A program made the translations under genes and the position numbers. From the NCBI RefSeq assembly GCF_030063415.1, contig NZ_JASITA010000005.1:186001-250000 (forward strand): DNA of 64,000 bases, written 5' to 3'. Shown piece after piece: positions 26,645 through 35,326 of the stretch. The DNA comes from Streptomyces sp. H27-C3 (GTDB taxonomy: Bacteria > Actinomycetota > Actinomycetes > Streptomycetales > Streptomycetaceae). Below the pieces are notes generated by a model that saw only the letters and a program-made list of their open reading frames with translations, made no database searches and was not told the origin of the DNA. Position 1 is the stretch's first letter. Every line of letters begins with the position of its first letter.

Positions 26645-27172
26645 TCAGGGAGCGAGCGTCCGCCCCATGAGCACATCGTCGACGTACTTCCCTTCCAGCA
26701 GGAACTCGCCCGGCAGCACACCCTCGACTTTGAAGCCCTCCGACGCGTACAGCGCGCGGGCGGGCTCGTTGTGCCCGAGTACCCGCAGCGTGATGCGCAC
26801 CGCGCCCAGCCGCCGCGCCTCGTCCATCGCCGCCCGCAGCAGCGCACGCGCGACGCCGTGTCCCCGGGCCCACCGCGCCACGGCGAGGCCCTGGATGAGC
26901 CGCACGTGCGCGTTGGCGGCAAGGGAGCTGGGCGCAAGGAGCCGGAGGAAGCCGGCGATCCGGCCGTCCACCTCCGCCACCAGGATTTCTTCCGGCGGGT
27001 GCTTGGCGTCGAAGAAGGGGGGATACGGCGGCTCGGCCCTCGGCAGTACCGCGTGCAGCGTCGACCAGGTGTCGCGGTCGAGCTCGGAGAGGTCCTTGCC
27101 GTCCGCCCGGTCGGCGGGCCGTATGAGGGGCTTCGCGGCGTGGGAAGTACTCGGAATCATCGGCTCGGACAT
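26645..27172 (-). CDS. GNAT N-acetyltransferase
   Basis: 175 residues from ATG (MSEPMIPSTSHAAKPLIRPA). The acetyl-CoA-binding motif of the GNAT fold is VRLIQGLAVARWARGHGVAR continuing to ALLRAAMDEAR, and motif B is LGHNEPARALYASEGFKVEG. The substrate is unknown; the DUF2156/RimI-like layout fits many acceptors. It is divergent from the epimerase gene, with 56 bp between the starts, so the promoters must overlap. Confidence 0.88.
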   Translation of the reverse strand: MSEPMIPSTSHAAKPLIRPADRADGKDLSELDRDTWSTLHAVLPRAEPPYPPFFDAKHPPEEILVAEVDGRIAGFLRLLAPSSLAANAHVRLIQGLAVARWARGHGVARALLRAAMDEARRLGAVRITLRVLGHNEPARALYASEGFKVEGVLPGEFLLEGKYVDDVLMGRTLAP

Positions 27173-27228
27173 GCCCGCCACTGTGCCACGGGCGCCCAAC
27201 GGGCCCGGATGGGGGGCAGGATGGGCCC

Positions 27229-28119
27229 ATGCGGATCGCGGTTACCGGCTCGACCGGTCTCATCGGAACGGCGCTCGTGCGCTCCCTGCTCGCCGACGGG
27301 CACGAGGTGGTGCGCCTGGTGCGGCGCCCCTCGCGCACGAAGGGCGAGGTGACGTGGGACCCGAAGCGGCAGTACGTCGACGTCGACGGCCTCGCCGGGT
27401 GCGGGGCGGTGGTCCATCTCGCCGGGGCGGGCGTCGGCGACCACCGGTGGACCGAGGCGTACAAGAAGGAGATCCGTGACAGCCGGGTGCTGGGCACGGC
27501 CGCCATCGCCGAGGCCGTCGCCTCGCTCGACGTGAAGCCCTCGGTGCTCGTGAGCGGTTCCGCCATCGGTTTCTACGGGGACACCGGGGACCGCGCGGTG
27601 GACGAGGAAGCGCCCCCGGGCGAGGGTTTCCTGCCGTCCGTCTGTGTGGAGTGGGAGGAGGCCGCGGCGCCGGCCGAGGAGGCCGGCGTACGGACCGTGT
27701 TCGCCCGCACCGGTCTGGTGGTCTCGCGGGACGGAGGGGCCTGGGGGAAGCTCTTCCCCCTTTTCAAGGCGGGCCTCGGCGGCCGGATGGGATCGGGCCG
27801 CCAGTACTGGAGCTACATCGCCCTGCACGATCATGTGGCCGCGCTGCGCCACATGATCGACACCGAGTCGCTCTCGGGCCCGGTGAACCTCACCGCGCCC
27901 CAGCCGGTCACCAACCGGGAGGTGACCGAGGCGATGGGGCGGGTGCTGAAGCGGCCGACGCTCTTCACCGTGCCCGCGCCCGCGCTGCGGATCGCGCTGG
28001 GCGACTTCGCCGGGGACGTGCTGGGCAGTCAGCGGGTCGTGCCGCGGCGGCTGCTGGAGTCGGGCTTCTCGTTCGCGTTCCCGGGGATCGACGAAGCGGT
28101 GCGGTCGGCTCTCCACTGA
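27229..28119 (+). CDS. NAD(P)-dependent epimerase-like protein, TIGR01777 family
   Basis: 296 residues with an extended-SDR fold. The nucleotide-binding motif is TGSTGLIGTALVRSL near the N-terminus. VVHLAGAGVGDHRWTEAYKK is the characteristic TIGR01777 segment. The C-terminal domain has VNLTAPQPVTNREVTEAMG and SQRVVPRRLLESGFSF, typical of this YfcH-like family. The usual SDR Tyr-x3-Lys is not obvious (FYGDTGDRAVDEE), as in other members, so it may not be a classic dehydrogenase. Confidence 0.9.
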   Translation: MRIAVTGSTGLIGTALVRSLLADGHEVVRLVRRPSRTKGEVTWDPKRQYVDVDGLAGCGAVVHLAGAGVGDHRWTEAYKKEIRDSRVLGTAAIAEAVASLDVKPSVLVSGSAIGFYGDTGDRAVDEEAPPGEGFLPSVCVEWEEAAAPAEEAGVRTVFARTGLVVSRDGGAWGKLFPLFKAGLGGRMGSGRQYWSYIALHDHVAALRHMIDTESLSGPVNLTAPQPVTNREVTEAMGRVLKRPTLFTVPAPALRIALGDFAGDVLGSQRVVPRRLLESGFSFAFPGIDEAVRSALH

Positions 28120-28166
28120 CAGCCCTCCACTGACCCCTGCTGACCGAATTTTATCAATTTCCGTTC

Positions 28167-28199
28167 GTTGCACGGCCGTTGCGCACCGGTTGCGCTCCG
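28167..28199 (+). repeat. Three 11-bp direct repeats with GTTGC core upstream of the FAD oxidoreductase gene
   Basis: GTTGCACGGCC, GTTGCGCACCG and GTTGCGCTCCG lie head to tail, about one helical turn apart, directly after an AT-rich patch (TTTTATCAATTT). The GTG of the next gene is about 150 bp downstream. Phased direct repeats in such a place suggest cooperative binding of a regulator. Confidence 0.45.
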
Positions 28200-28347
28200 T
28201 TCGTGCCCCTCTTGTGCTCCGATGCCCGGTCGGTGCGCGACTGTGCGCGGCGCTGTCCGCTCCTACGCTGCAATCCGGATTCCGGTATTCCGTGGCGAAC
28301 GGGGGCATGAGAACCCCGTCCACCACGTCGGCCTCGGGGAGGGGCAC

Positions 28348-29652
28348 GTGCCCAGCAGCGCTCACCATGCGGACGTTGTCATCGTGGGAGCCGGCGTCGC
28401 CGGACTCTCTGCCGCGCACCAGCTGACCAGCGCGGGTGTAACAGTCAGCGTCCTAGAGGCAGCCCCTTACCCGGGCGGGCGAATGTCCACCGAAGAGGTG
28501 GACGGATTCCGGCTCGACCGGATCGGCCAAGTCCTCAGCACCGCCTACCCGGAACTGCAGCGCACGCCGGGGCTGGAGGGGCTCACCCTGCGCCCGTTCA
28601 CCCCCGGCGTCCTGGTGCACAGCGAAGGTCGCCGCTACCGGGCCGGAGTGGCCGGGAGCGCACGGGGCGCACTCTCCGCCGCGCGCACCAGGAAAAGCGC
28701 CCCTCGGCCGCCGTTCGGCGGCGCGCTCGACCAGGCGCGCCTGGGCGCGGCGCTCGCACGGTTCGCGGCCACGCCGGCGCACCGGCTGGCGGCCCGCCCC
28801 GAACTGACCGCGCTCGAAGCCTTGTCCGGCCGGGGGCTGCCGCCTCGTACGGTCGACGGCTTTCTGCGCCCGCTGCTCTCCGCACTGCTCTGCGACCCGG
28901 AGCTGACCACCTCCAGCCGGTACGCCGACCTCGCGCTGCGCGGCTTCGCGCGCGGCAGGCTCTGCGTGCCCGAGGGGGGCGCGTCGGCGCTGCCGGAGCT
29001 GCTGGCCGCCGCCCTGCCGCCGGGCACGGTCCGTACCGGCATCCGCGTCACCGCCGCGTCCACCACGTCCGTGACCACCGAGGAGAACGGCGAACTCTCC
29101 TGCCGCTCCCTGCTGCTGGCCACCGGCGCCCGCGCCGCCGCCGGGCTGCTGCCCGGGCTGCGGGTGCCGTCCTTCCATCCGGTGACGGTCCTGCACCACG
29201 CGGCCCCCGTGTCCCCGCTGAAGGAGGCCGCGCTGCTGCTCGACGCCGACCGGAGCGGCCCCGTCTCGCACACCGCCGTGCTCAGCGAGGTCGACCCCAC
29301 CCGCGCCCCAGGAGGCAGGGCGCTGATCTCCTCGACGGTGCTCGCCGCTCCCCCGCCGGACGCCGACCGCGTCGTACGGGCCCACCTGGCCAGGCTGTAC
29401 GGCGCCCCGACGGACGACTGGGAGCTCCTCGCCGTCCACCACGACCGCGATGCGGTCCCCGCCATGCCGGCCCCGCACGACCTGCGCCGCCCCGTACGGC
29501 TGCTGTCGGGCCTGTACGTGTGCGGCGACCACCGCGACACGAGCACGGTCCAGGGCGCCCTCTACTCGGGCCGACGGGCCGCGCACGCGATCCTGCACGA
29601 CTTCGGCATCCGGCCGGGATACGCGACGGAGCCGCTGCGCGACGCCGCCTGA
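28348..29652 (+). CDS. FAD-dependent oxidoreductase (protoporphyrinogen oxidase/amine oxidase-like)
   Basis: 434 residues from GTG (MPSSAHHADVVIVGAGVAGL) with a GGGGAGGGG ribosome site. The FAD dinucleotide motif GAGVAGLSAAHQL is followed by the second conserved PYPGGRMSTEEVDGFRLDR block of flavin amine oxidases and phytoene-desaturase-like enzymes. The C-terminal FAD segment LYVCGDHRDTSTVQGALYSG closes the fold. The substrate is unknown. Candidates are a small amine or a carotenoid- or porphyrin-like molecule. It is not linked to haem or carotenoid genes here. Confidence 0.88.
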   Translation: MPSSAHHADVVIVGAGVAGLSAAHQLTSAGVTVSVLEAAPYPGGRMSTEEVDGFRLDRIGQVLSTAYPELQRTPGLEGLTLRPFTPGVLVHSEGRRYRAGVAGSARGALSAARTRKSAPRPPFGGALDQARLGAALARFAATPAHRLAARPELTALEALSGRGLPPRTVDGFLRPLLSALLCDPELTTSSRYADLALRGFARGRLCVPEGGASALPELLAAALPPGTVRTGIRVTAASTTSVTTEENGELSCRSLLLATGARAAAGLLPGLRVPSFHPVTVLHHAAPVSPLKEAALLLDADRSGPVSHTAVLSEVDPTRAPGGRALISSTVLAAPPPDADRVVRAHLARLYGAPTDDWELLAVHHDRDAVPAMPAPHDLRRPVRLLSGLYVCGDHRDTSTVQGALYSGRRAAHAILHDFGIRPGYATEPLRDAA

Positions 29653-29758
29653 AGTCGCCGGGGCGCACACCGCGGAGCCCTCGAACCAGGCCTGGTAGCA
29701 GGTCGACCTCTGGCGTCGTCGAGGCCCGGGTAAGAGGCGCACGGGCCCCGTAGCGCGC

Positions 29759-29797
29759 CCGCCGGACGGGCCCGAACGCATCGAGCCCGTCCGGCGG
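29759..29797. terminator. Hairpin between convergent FAD oxidoreductase and HTH-regulator genes
   Basis: A perfect 13-bp stem (CCGCCGGACGGGC / GCCCGTCCGGCGG) with a 13-base loop, placed so that it can end transcripts from both sides. Confidence 0.75.
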
Positions 29798-29820
29798 ACG
29801 GCCCCCGCGGCCCACCGCTG

Positions 29821-31260
29821 TCACCCCAGCGCCGCGACCCGCTCCCGGTAGTTCCGTGCCGCCGCGGACTCCCGGTACGGCTCCAGCCGCTTCTCGAAGT
29901 CCCGTACGTACTCCAGCGCCCGCGCCGACCGCATCTCGCCCGCCTGCTGCGCCGACTCGGCGCCCAACGCGCACGCCTGGTCCAGCTCCCCGAGCCCGAG
30001 CCGTGCCGTGGCCAGCACCACCCGGCAGAAGAGCCGGCTGCGCGCAAACCCGGGCGCCCTCAGCTGCAAGGACCGCTCGGCGTGCTGCGCCGCCGCCCGG
30101 TACTGCTGGAGGTCCCGGTGGCAGTGCCCGAACTCGTCCGCCAGCTGCGCCTCGTCGAAGAAGCGCGCCCAGTGCGGCACCTCGTCGCCGGGCCGCGCCG
30201 TCTCCATCGCCCGCTCCGCCCGCACCAGCGACGCCGTGCACGCCCGTACCTCGCCGAGCACACCGTGCCCGCGCGCCTCGACGGAGTGCAGCATCGCCTG
30301 GACCACGGCCGGCGCCGAACTGCCGACCCCCTGCTGGGCGACCCGGGCCAGCTGCACCGCCTCCCGGCCGTGCCCCAGATAGACCGCCTGCCTGCTCATG
30401 GTGACCAGCACGTACGACCCGTAGGACCGGTCACCGGCCGCCTGTGCCAGGCGCAGCGCCTGCACGAAGTACCGCTGGGCGAGGCCGTGCGCCGCGATGT
30501 CGTACGATGTCCAGCCCGCGAGCCGGGTCAGATCGGCGGCGGCGGCGAACAGCCGCCGCCCCGTCGCCTCCCCGTACGTACCGCGCAGCATCGGCTCCGC
30601 CTCGTGCTCCAGATAACGCACCAGGGCCTGCCGGGCGTGCCCGCCGCCGTAGGCGTGGTCGAGCGTGCGGAACAGCTCGCCGACCGAGCGCAGCGCCGCG
30701 ATGTCGCCCGAGGTGACACGCTGCCCGGGACCACGGTCGGTCTGCCGCTGCCGGGGCACCGCGGGGCGGCCCTGCACGGGCACCCGCACACCGTTCGACG
30801 GCTCTCCGCGCCCCACCCGGTCGTCGGGCCTGCCGATCAGCCAGTCCCGGCTCGGAACCACCAGGCCGGCCGGGGTGAACGCGATCTTTCTCAACTCGGC
30901 ATGGCTGCCGGAGTCCTTGCGCCAGAGCCCGCTGACGATGTCGATCGCCTCGTCCGGGGTGGCCGCGAACTCCAGCCCCGCGTACACGGGCGCACACGCG
31001 TCGAGCCCCAGGTCCTGGGCGGTCAGCCGTCTGCCGAGCCGCCGGGTGAACACCTCGGCGATCAGGGCGGGCGTGGTGCCGCGCGGCTGCTGGCCGCGCA
31101 GCCAGCGGGTCACCGATGTCTTGTCGTACCGAAGATCCAGACCGTGCTCCAGGCCGAGCTGATCCACCCGTCGGGCAAGGCCTGCATTGGAGAATCCAGC
31201 TTCTGCGACGAGCGTGGCGAGCTGGCGGTTGGGGGTGCGCTGCGGAGGTCGTTCCGTCAT
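29821..31260 (-). CDS. NsdA-like HTH regulator with helical repeat domain
   Basis: 479 residues. The N-terminal HTH-like region (RQLATLVAEAGFSNAGLARR, YDKTSVTRWLRGQQPRGTTP) leads into the family-typical ALIAEVFTRRLGRRLTAQDL. The rest, from about residue 190, is TPR-like helical repeats (FRTLDHAYGGGHARQALVRY, AAQHAERSLQLRAPGFARSR). This matches the NsdA/NsdB group of streptomycete regulators, which repress development or antibiotic production. The individual role here is not known. It is divergent from lipB. Confidence 0.82.
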   Translation of the reverse strand: MTERPPQRTPNRQLATLVAEAGFSNAGLARRVDQLGLEHGLDLRYDKTSVTRWLRGQQPRGTTPALIAEVFTRRLGRRLTAQDLGLDACAPVYAGLEFAATPDEAIDIVSGLWRKDSGSHAELRKIAFTPAGLVVPSRDWLIGRPDDRVGRGEPSNGVRVPVQGRPAVPRQRQTDRGPGQRVTSGDIAALRSVGELFRTLDHAYGGGHARQALVRYLEHEAEPMLRGTYGEATGRRLFAAAADLTRLAGWTSYDIAAHGLAQRYFVQALRLAQAAGDRSYGSYVLVTMSRQAVYLGHGREAVQLARVAQQGVGSSAPAVVQAMLHSVEARGHGVLGEVRACTASLVRAERAMETARPGDEVPHWARFFDEAQLADEFGHCHRDLQQYRAAAQHAERSLQLRAPGFARSRLFCRVVLATARLGLGELDQACALGAESAQQAGEMRSARALEYVRDFEKRLEPYRESAAARNYRERVAALG

Positions 31261-31492
31261 CAGCTGTGCGGTCTCCTGCCTTCTGGGCTCCTGGAGCAGC
31301 CCTCATGGAACGGCGCGAATTTAGCGGCCCTGGGCGCCCGCACTGCCGCCTTCGCCCCGCATTCATCCGATCGTGTGAGGACTTCTGGAGACGCTGACGA
31401 AAACCACCTGCCGGGGGGTCACGCTCCGCGCGGTCGTACAGTGGCGGAGGGCGCGCAAACGTGCACGGTGAAGGTTCTAGGGAGGCGTTGCC

Positions 31493-32347
31493 GTGAGTGA
31501 GCTGCGGTTTGTCCGACTTGGGTTCGGCGAGGAAGCCGTCGAATACCAGGAGGCCTGGCAGAAGCAGCGTGAGGTGCATGCGGCGCGGTTCGCGGACGAG
31601 GTCCCGGACACCTGCCTGCTCCTTGAGCACCCGCCCGTCTATACGGCGGGACGGCGCACCGCCGACAGCGAGCGCCCGCTGGACGGCACGCCCGTGGTGG
31701 ACGTGGACCGCGGCGGAAAGATCACCTGGCACGGCCCCGGCCAGCTCGTCGGCTACCCGATCATGAAGCTGCCGCGCCCGGTGGACGTCGTGGCGCATGT
31801 GCGCCGCCTGGAGGACGCCTTGATCCGCACCTGTGCGGAGTTCGGCGTACAGACCTCCCGGGTCGAGGGCCGCAGCGGTGTCTGGGTGCTCGGCGACCCG
31901 GTGGAGGAGCGTCCGTCCTTCGGTGGCCTCTCCCTGGACTTCGGCCCGCGGCTCCAGGACGAGGAGTTCGACCCACGGATGAACGGGCCGGAGTACGCCC
32001 CGTCCAACGCGGGCCAGCGCCGCGAGGACCGCAAGCTCGCCGCCATCGGCATCCGCGTCGCCAAGGGCGTGACGATGCACGGCTTCGCGCTGAATGTGAA
32101 CCCGGACAACACCTGGTTCGACAGGATCGTGCCGTGCGGCATCCGCGACGCCGGGGTCGCCTCGCTGGCGAGCGAGACGGACACCCCCGTCACCATTGAC
32201 GACGTCCTGCCGGTCGTCGAGAAACACCTGCGCGACGTCCTGGAGCAGGCGGAGCTCGCGCCCCGCGTCGTGGAACGGGTCGCGGAAGCGCCGGAAGCCA
32301 CCGAAGCCCCCGAAGCCTCGAAGGCCGGAGAAAAGGCATCCGCCTAG
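31493..32347 (+). CDS. lipB: Octanoyl-[ACP]:protein octanoyltransferase
   Basis: LipB moves octanoate from acyl-carrier protein to lipoyl domains, the first step of lipoate assembly. 284 residues from GTG with GGGAGG upstream. Key features: [23 protein letters not shown], the catalytic Lys in [20 protein letters not shown], and the catalytic Cys in [14 protein letters not shown]. The last 35 residues ([18 protein letters not shown]) are a low-complexity extension not needed for catalysis. lipA follows 112 bp downstream. Confidence 0.95.
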   Translation: MSELRFVRLGFGEEAVEYQEAWQKQREVHAARFADEVPDTCLLLEHPPVYTAGRRTADSERPLDGTPVVDVDRGGKITWHGPGQLVGYPIMKLPRPVDVVAHVRRLEDALIRTCAEFGVQTSRVEGRSGVWVLGDPVEERPSFGGLSLDFGPRLQDEEFDPRMNGPEYAPSNAGQRREDRKLAAIGIRVAKGVTMHGFALNVNPDNTWFDRIVPCGIRDAGVASLASETDTPVTIDDVLPVVEKHLRDVLEQAELAPRVVERVAEAPEATEAPEASKAGEKASA

Positions 32348-32458
32348 GGAAACCGGGGAATGCGCCCCTCCGGCCACGGGTTGCCCAGTCGTAAAGCCAT
32401 ACAAATATCGGGCGTACCCTGGTGTTCGCCGAAGAATCGAAGTCGTAGGGAGCCCGAC

Positions 32459-33424
32459 GTGTCCGCTGTCGCACCCGACGGACGCAAGATGCTGCGCCTG
32501 GAAGTCCGGAACGCCCAGACCCCCATCGAGCGCAAGCCCGAATGGATCAAGACCCGGGCGAAGATGGGTCCCGAGTACACGAAGATGCAGGCCCTCGTGA
32601 AGAGCGAAGGCCTGCACACCGTGTGCCAGGAGGCCGGCTGTCCGAACATTTACGAATGCTGGGAGGACCGCGAGGCGACCTTCCTCATCGGTGGCGACCA
32701 GTGCACCCGACGCTGTGACTTCTGCCAGATCGACACGGGCAAGCCCGACGCCCTCGACCTGGACGAGCCGCGCCGCGTGGGCGAGTCCGTCGTCACGATG
32801 GACCTGAACTACGCCACCATCACCGGCGTCGCACGCGACGACCTGGAGGACGGCGGTTCCTGGCTGTACGCCGAGACGGTGCGCCGGATCCACGCGATGA
32901 CCGCGGAGCGCGCCGAGGGCCACACCAAGGTCGAGCTGCTGATCCCCGACTTCAACGCGGTGCCCGAGCAGCTGGCCGAGGTCTTCTCGTCCCGCCCCGA
33001 GGTACTCGGGCACAACGTCGAGACGGTGCCGCGCATCTTCAAGCGGATCCGTCCCGGCTTCCGTTACGAGCGCTCCCTCGAAGTGATCACCAGGGCCCGC
33101 GAGGCCGGTCTGATCACCAAGTCCAACCTCATCCTGGGCATGGGCGAGGAGCGCTCCGAAGTCACCCAGGCGCTGCAGGACCTGCACAACGCGGGCTGCG
33201 AGCTCATCACGATCACCCAGTACCTGCGCCCCACCCCACGACACCACCCCGTCGAGCGCTGGGTGAAGCCGCACGAGTTCGTGGAGCTTCAGAAGGAAGC
33301 CGAGGACATCGGCTACTCGGGTGTCATGTCCGGCCCGCTGGTCCGTTCCTCGTACCGCGCGGGCAGGCTGTTCAAGCAGGCGATGGAGCGACGCGGCGAG
33401 GTGGCTGCGGCTCCGACTGTGTGA
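32459..33424 (+). CDS. lipA: Lipoyl synthase (radical SAM)
   Basis: LipA inserts two sulfurs into octanoyl-lysine of E2 and related lipoyl domains. 321 residues, starting at a GTG ([20 protein letters not shown]) with GGGAG upstream. Both [4Fe-4S] clusters are visible: the auxiliary cluster in [12 protein letters not shown] and the radical-SAM cluster in [29 protein letters not shown] and the C-terminal [11 protein letters not shown] (Arg-Ser-Ser-Tyr) complete the LipA signature. Together with lipB, it supplies the E2 protein encoded 15 kb upstream. Confidence 0.96.
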   Translation: MSAVAPDGRKMLRLEVRNAQTPIERKPEWIKTRAKMGPEYTKMQALVKSEGLHTVCQEAGCPNIYECWEDREATFLIGGDQCTRRCDFCQIDTGKPDALDLDEPRRVGESVVTMDLNYATITGVARDDLEDGGSWLYAETVRRIHAMTAERAEGHTKVELLIPDFNAVPEQLAEVFSSRPEVLGHNVETVPRIFKRIRPGFRYERSLEVITRAREAGLITKSNLILGMGEERSEVTQALQDLHNAGCELITITQYLRPTPRHHPVERWVKPHEFVELQKEAEDIGYSGVMSGPLVRSSYRAGRLFKQAMERRGEVAAAPTV

Positions 33425-33440
33425 ATCCGAGCACAAGTGG

Positions 33441-33454
33441 TTACTGGTCAGTAA
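33441..33454. promoter_or_regulatory. Perfect palindrome TTACTGGTCAGTAA downstream of lipA
   Basis: TTACTG-GT-CAGTAA is a 14-bp dyad starting 16 bases after the lipA stop. The half-site resembles TetR-type operators and the site at 58.36 kb (TACCGGTCAGTA). It precedes the promoter of the next small gene by about 100 bp. Confidence 0.45.
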
Positions 33455-33551
33455 TGGCCGAGATGACGCGGCTCGTACCGTCCCCGCAGGTGGGGGGCGC
33501 GTACGGGCCGCGTCAACGTGTGCGCCCGGCGCATCAAGGCTTCATCCGTGT

Positions 33552-33580
33552 TTGACCGGCCGGTCATGCGCTGGTAACAC
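33552..33580 (+). promoter_or_regulatory. Vegetative-type promoter overlapped by palindrome TGACCGGCCGGTCA
   Basis: TTGACC and TAACAC are separated by 17 bp, an excellent HrdB-type promoter for this genome. A perfect 14-bp palindrome TGACCGGCCGGTCA (33553-33566) covers the -35 hexamer, so the promoter is probably repressible. It lies 86 bp upstream of the 67-residue protein gene. Confidence 0.6.
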
Positions 33581-33665
33581 CAATCAGTGACCCTAGGTTT
33601 ACGCACAGCTGCACTCCCGCACGCGTCCGTTCCTTAAGTCACCCGCTCCGAGAGGGACACCCACC

Positions 33666-33869
33666 ATGCAGGCCGCGACGCCCGTACGCGCCACCGCCAT
33701 CCCGTCCGTCACCGACGCTCTCCGCGCCGTCGAGTCGCTGCTGATGGGCAGCCCGCAGCGCACCGCGCGCAGGAACGCCTGGACTTCCGTGCTCGAAGAC
33801 CGTCGCAGGGCAAAGGACAGGGTCGAGGCTCAGCACGTACTCGAGGCCGTGGCTAGCCGCACTTCGTAG
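33666..33869 (+). CDS. Small conserved streptomycete protein, 67 residues
   Basis: It begins MQAATPVRATAIPSVTDALR and contains AVESLLMGSPQRTARRNAWT, a basic helical region, ending HVLEAVASRTS. A ribosome site (GAGAGGGAC) precedes the ATG, and a good promoter lies upstream. No signal peptide or membrane helix is visible. It is followed within 20 bp by the DUF4191 gene, so both may be on one transcript. Function unknown. Confidence 0.7.
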   Translation: MQAATPVRATAIPSVTDALRAVESLLMGSPQRTARRNAWTSVLEDRRRAKDRVEAQHVLEAVASRTS

Positions 33870-33888
33870 GCAACGTAAACTTCCCGGC

Positions 33889-34584
33889 ATGGCGAGGAAG
33901 GAAAGCGCAGACAACGCGGACACTGCGAACCCCGGGCGACTCAAGCAGATTGCCCTGACCTACAAGATGACCCGGCGAGCCGACTCGAAGGTCGGCCTTG
34001 TCGTCGCGGGTGTGGGAATCGTCACCTTCGGTGTGTTCCTCGCCATCGGCTTCTTGATCGATCACCCCGTCTATCTGGGCATCCTCGGTTTCCTGCTGGC
34101 ATTCCTCGCGATGGCGATCGTCTTCGGACGCCGCGCCGAGCGGGCTGCCTTCGGGCAGATGGAGGGCCAGCCGGGCGCTGCGGCCGCTGTGCTGGAGAAC
34201 GTGGGCCGTGGCTGGACGACGACTCCGGCGATTGCGATGAACCGCAACCAGGACGTCGTGCACCGGGCCATCGGCAAGGCCGGCATTGTGCTGGTGGCCG
34301 AGGGCAACCCGAACCGGCTCAAGACGCTGCTGGCGGCCGAGAAGAAGAAGATGGCGCGCATCGTCGTGGACGTTCCGGTCCACGACATCATGGTGGGCAA
34401 CGGCGAGGGCCAGGTGCCGCTGAAGAAGCTGCGCACCACGATGCTCAAGCTCCCGCGCGTGCTGAGCGGACCCCAGGTGACGGCGGCGAGCGACCGGCTG
34501 CGGGCGATGGGCGACCTGATGTCGAACATGCCGCTGCCGAAGGGGCCCATGCCCGGGCGTGGCATGCGGGGACCGCGGCAGTAA
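33889..34584 (+). CDS. DUF4191 membrane protein
   Basis: 231 residues. The N-terminus is charged ([20 protein letters not shown]), followed by two membrane helices at about residues 42-83 ([40 protein letters not shown]), then a soluble C-terminal domain with [20 protein letters not shown] and a cluster [20 protein letters not shown]. The last residues are Met/Pro/Gly-rich. DUF4191 is an actinobacterial family nearly always found next to lipA, suggesting a link to lipoylation or the cell envelope, but function is unknown. Confidence 0.88.
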   Translation: MARKESADNADTANPGRLKQIALTYKMTRRADSKVGLVVAGVGIVTFGVFLAIGFLIDHPVYLGILGFLLAFLAMAIVFGRRAERAAFGQMEGQPGAAAAVLENVGRGWTTTPAIAMNRNQDVVHRAIGKAGIVLVAEGNPNRLKTLLAAEKKKMARIVVDVPVHDIMVGNGEGQVPLKKLRTTMLKLPRVLSGPQVTAASDRLRAMGDLMSNMPLPKGPMPGRGMRGPRQ

Positions 34585-34603
34585 CTACATCCATCCAGAC
34601 ATT

Positions 34604-34637
34604 GGCGGCCCGGACCATCAGGTCCGGGCCGCCTTTT
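34604..34637. terminator. Strong bidirectional hairpin terminator
   Basis: A perfect 13-bp stem (GGCGGCCCGGACC / GGTCCGGGCCGCC) with ATCA loop, followed by TTTT, between DUF4191 and the convergent RDD gene. Confidence 0.88.
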
Positions 34638-34660
34638 ACTGCGTTCTGTACCGCGTTCTC

Positions 34661-35128
34661 TCAGATCCGTACCTGCACCGCGCGGGCGAGGCGGTCGTGC
34701 AGGCCTCGGCCGTCGCGGTCCCAGACCAGGGGCGGGATCACCAGGCAGAGCAGCACGCTCCGCACAACCACCATGAAGAAACCGAGCCGGCCGCCGTCCT
34801 CGCGCACGACCCGCAGGCCGAAGAGGCGCTTGCCCGGTGTGGAGCCGACCGTGCCCACCGTCAGGACGTGCAGGACGAGGAAGATGACCAGCGCCCAGTT
34901 GCCCGCCGCCTGCTGGTCGCCCCGGGCGAAGAGCCCGTACGCGATGATCAGGCACAGCGCCCAGTCGACGAAGAGGGCGCCGAAGCGCCGCCCGAGCGGG
35001 GCGATCGATCCCGGCCCGTTTTCCGGCAGCCCGAGCCGTTTGCCCCGGTATCCGAAGTCGACGCCCATTTCCTCGGCCGCCGCGCGCGGCCCCGAGAGCC
35101 ACGATCCGATTACTTGCCTGTTGTCCAC
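34661..35128 (-). CDS. RDD-family membrane protein
   Basis: 155 residues. RDD signatures are visible: the Arg in [20 protein letters not shown], and later [20 protein letters not shown]. Three to four membrane helices are predicted ([48 protein letters not shown]), ending in [20 protein letters not shown], the conserved terminal motif. Function is not established; some RDD proteins are ion exchangers. It is divergent from glnA, sharing the 200-bp region that carries the GlnR box. Confidence 0.88.
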   Translation of the reverse strand: MDNRQVIGSWLSGPRAAAEEMGVDFGYRGKRLGLPENGPGSIAPLGRRFGALFVDWALCLIIAYGLFARGDQQAAGNWALVIFLVLHVLTVGTVGSTPGKRLFGLRVVREDGGRLGFFMVVVRSVLLCLVIPPLVWDRDGRGLHDRLARAVQVRI

Positions 35129-35191
35129 CCGCCCACGGTACTGCGCGCGGTTTCACAGCCTGCCGGTCGGGGCCTTCCGGACCCAGTCCGG

Positions 35192-35229
35192 TTAACTTGG
35201 GCGAAACAAATGGGTCATGCTGGAGAAAT
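35192..35229 (+). promoter_or_regulatory. GlnR-type binding box upstream of glnA
   Basis: TTAAC-n6-GAAAC-n6-GTCAT-n6-GAAAT matches the actinobacterial GlnR pattern gTnAc-n6-GaAAc repeated with n6 spacing. It ends 97 bp before the glnA ATG. GlnR activates or represses nitrogen genes according to nitrogen supply. The fit is by spacing and core bases only. Confidence 0.7.
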
Positions 35230-35326
35230 CCTGGCTACCTATGGTCAGGTCCAGCGTGTGCCACCGCACTGGCTGCACGAAAAGCTGCAACCCCACCCCG
35301 CCCCGGGTGGGAGTAGGAGGAGTTGG

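Noticed and set aside
30431..33436. 1001-codon frame antisense to lipB and lipA
   Set aside because: Antisense to two certain genes, no recognisable motif; open only through codon-position bias.
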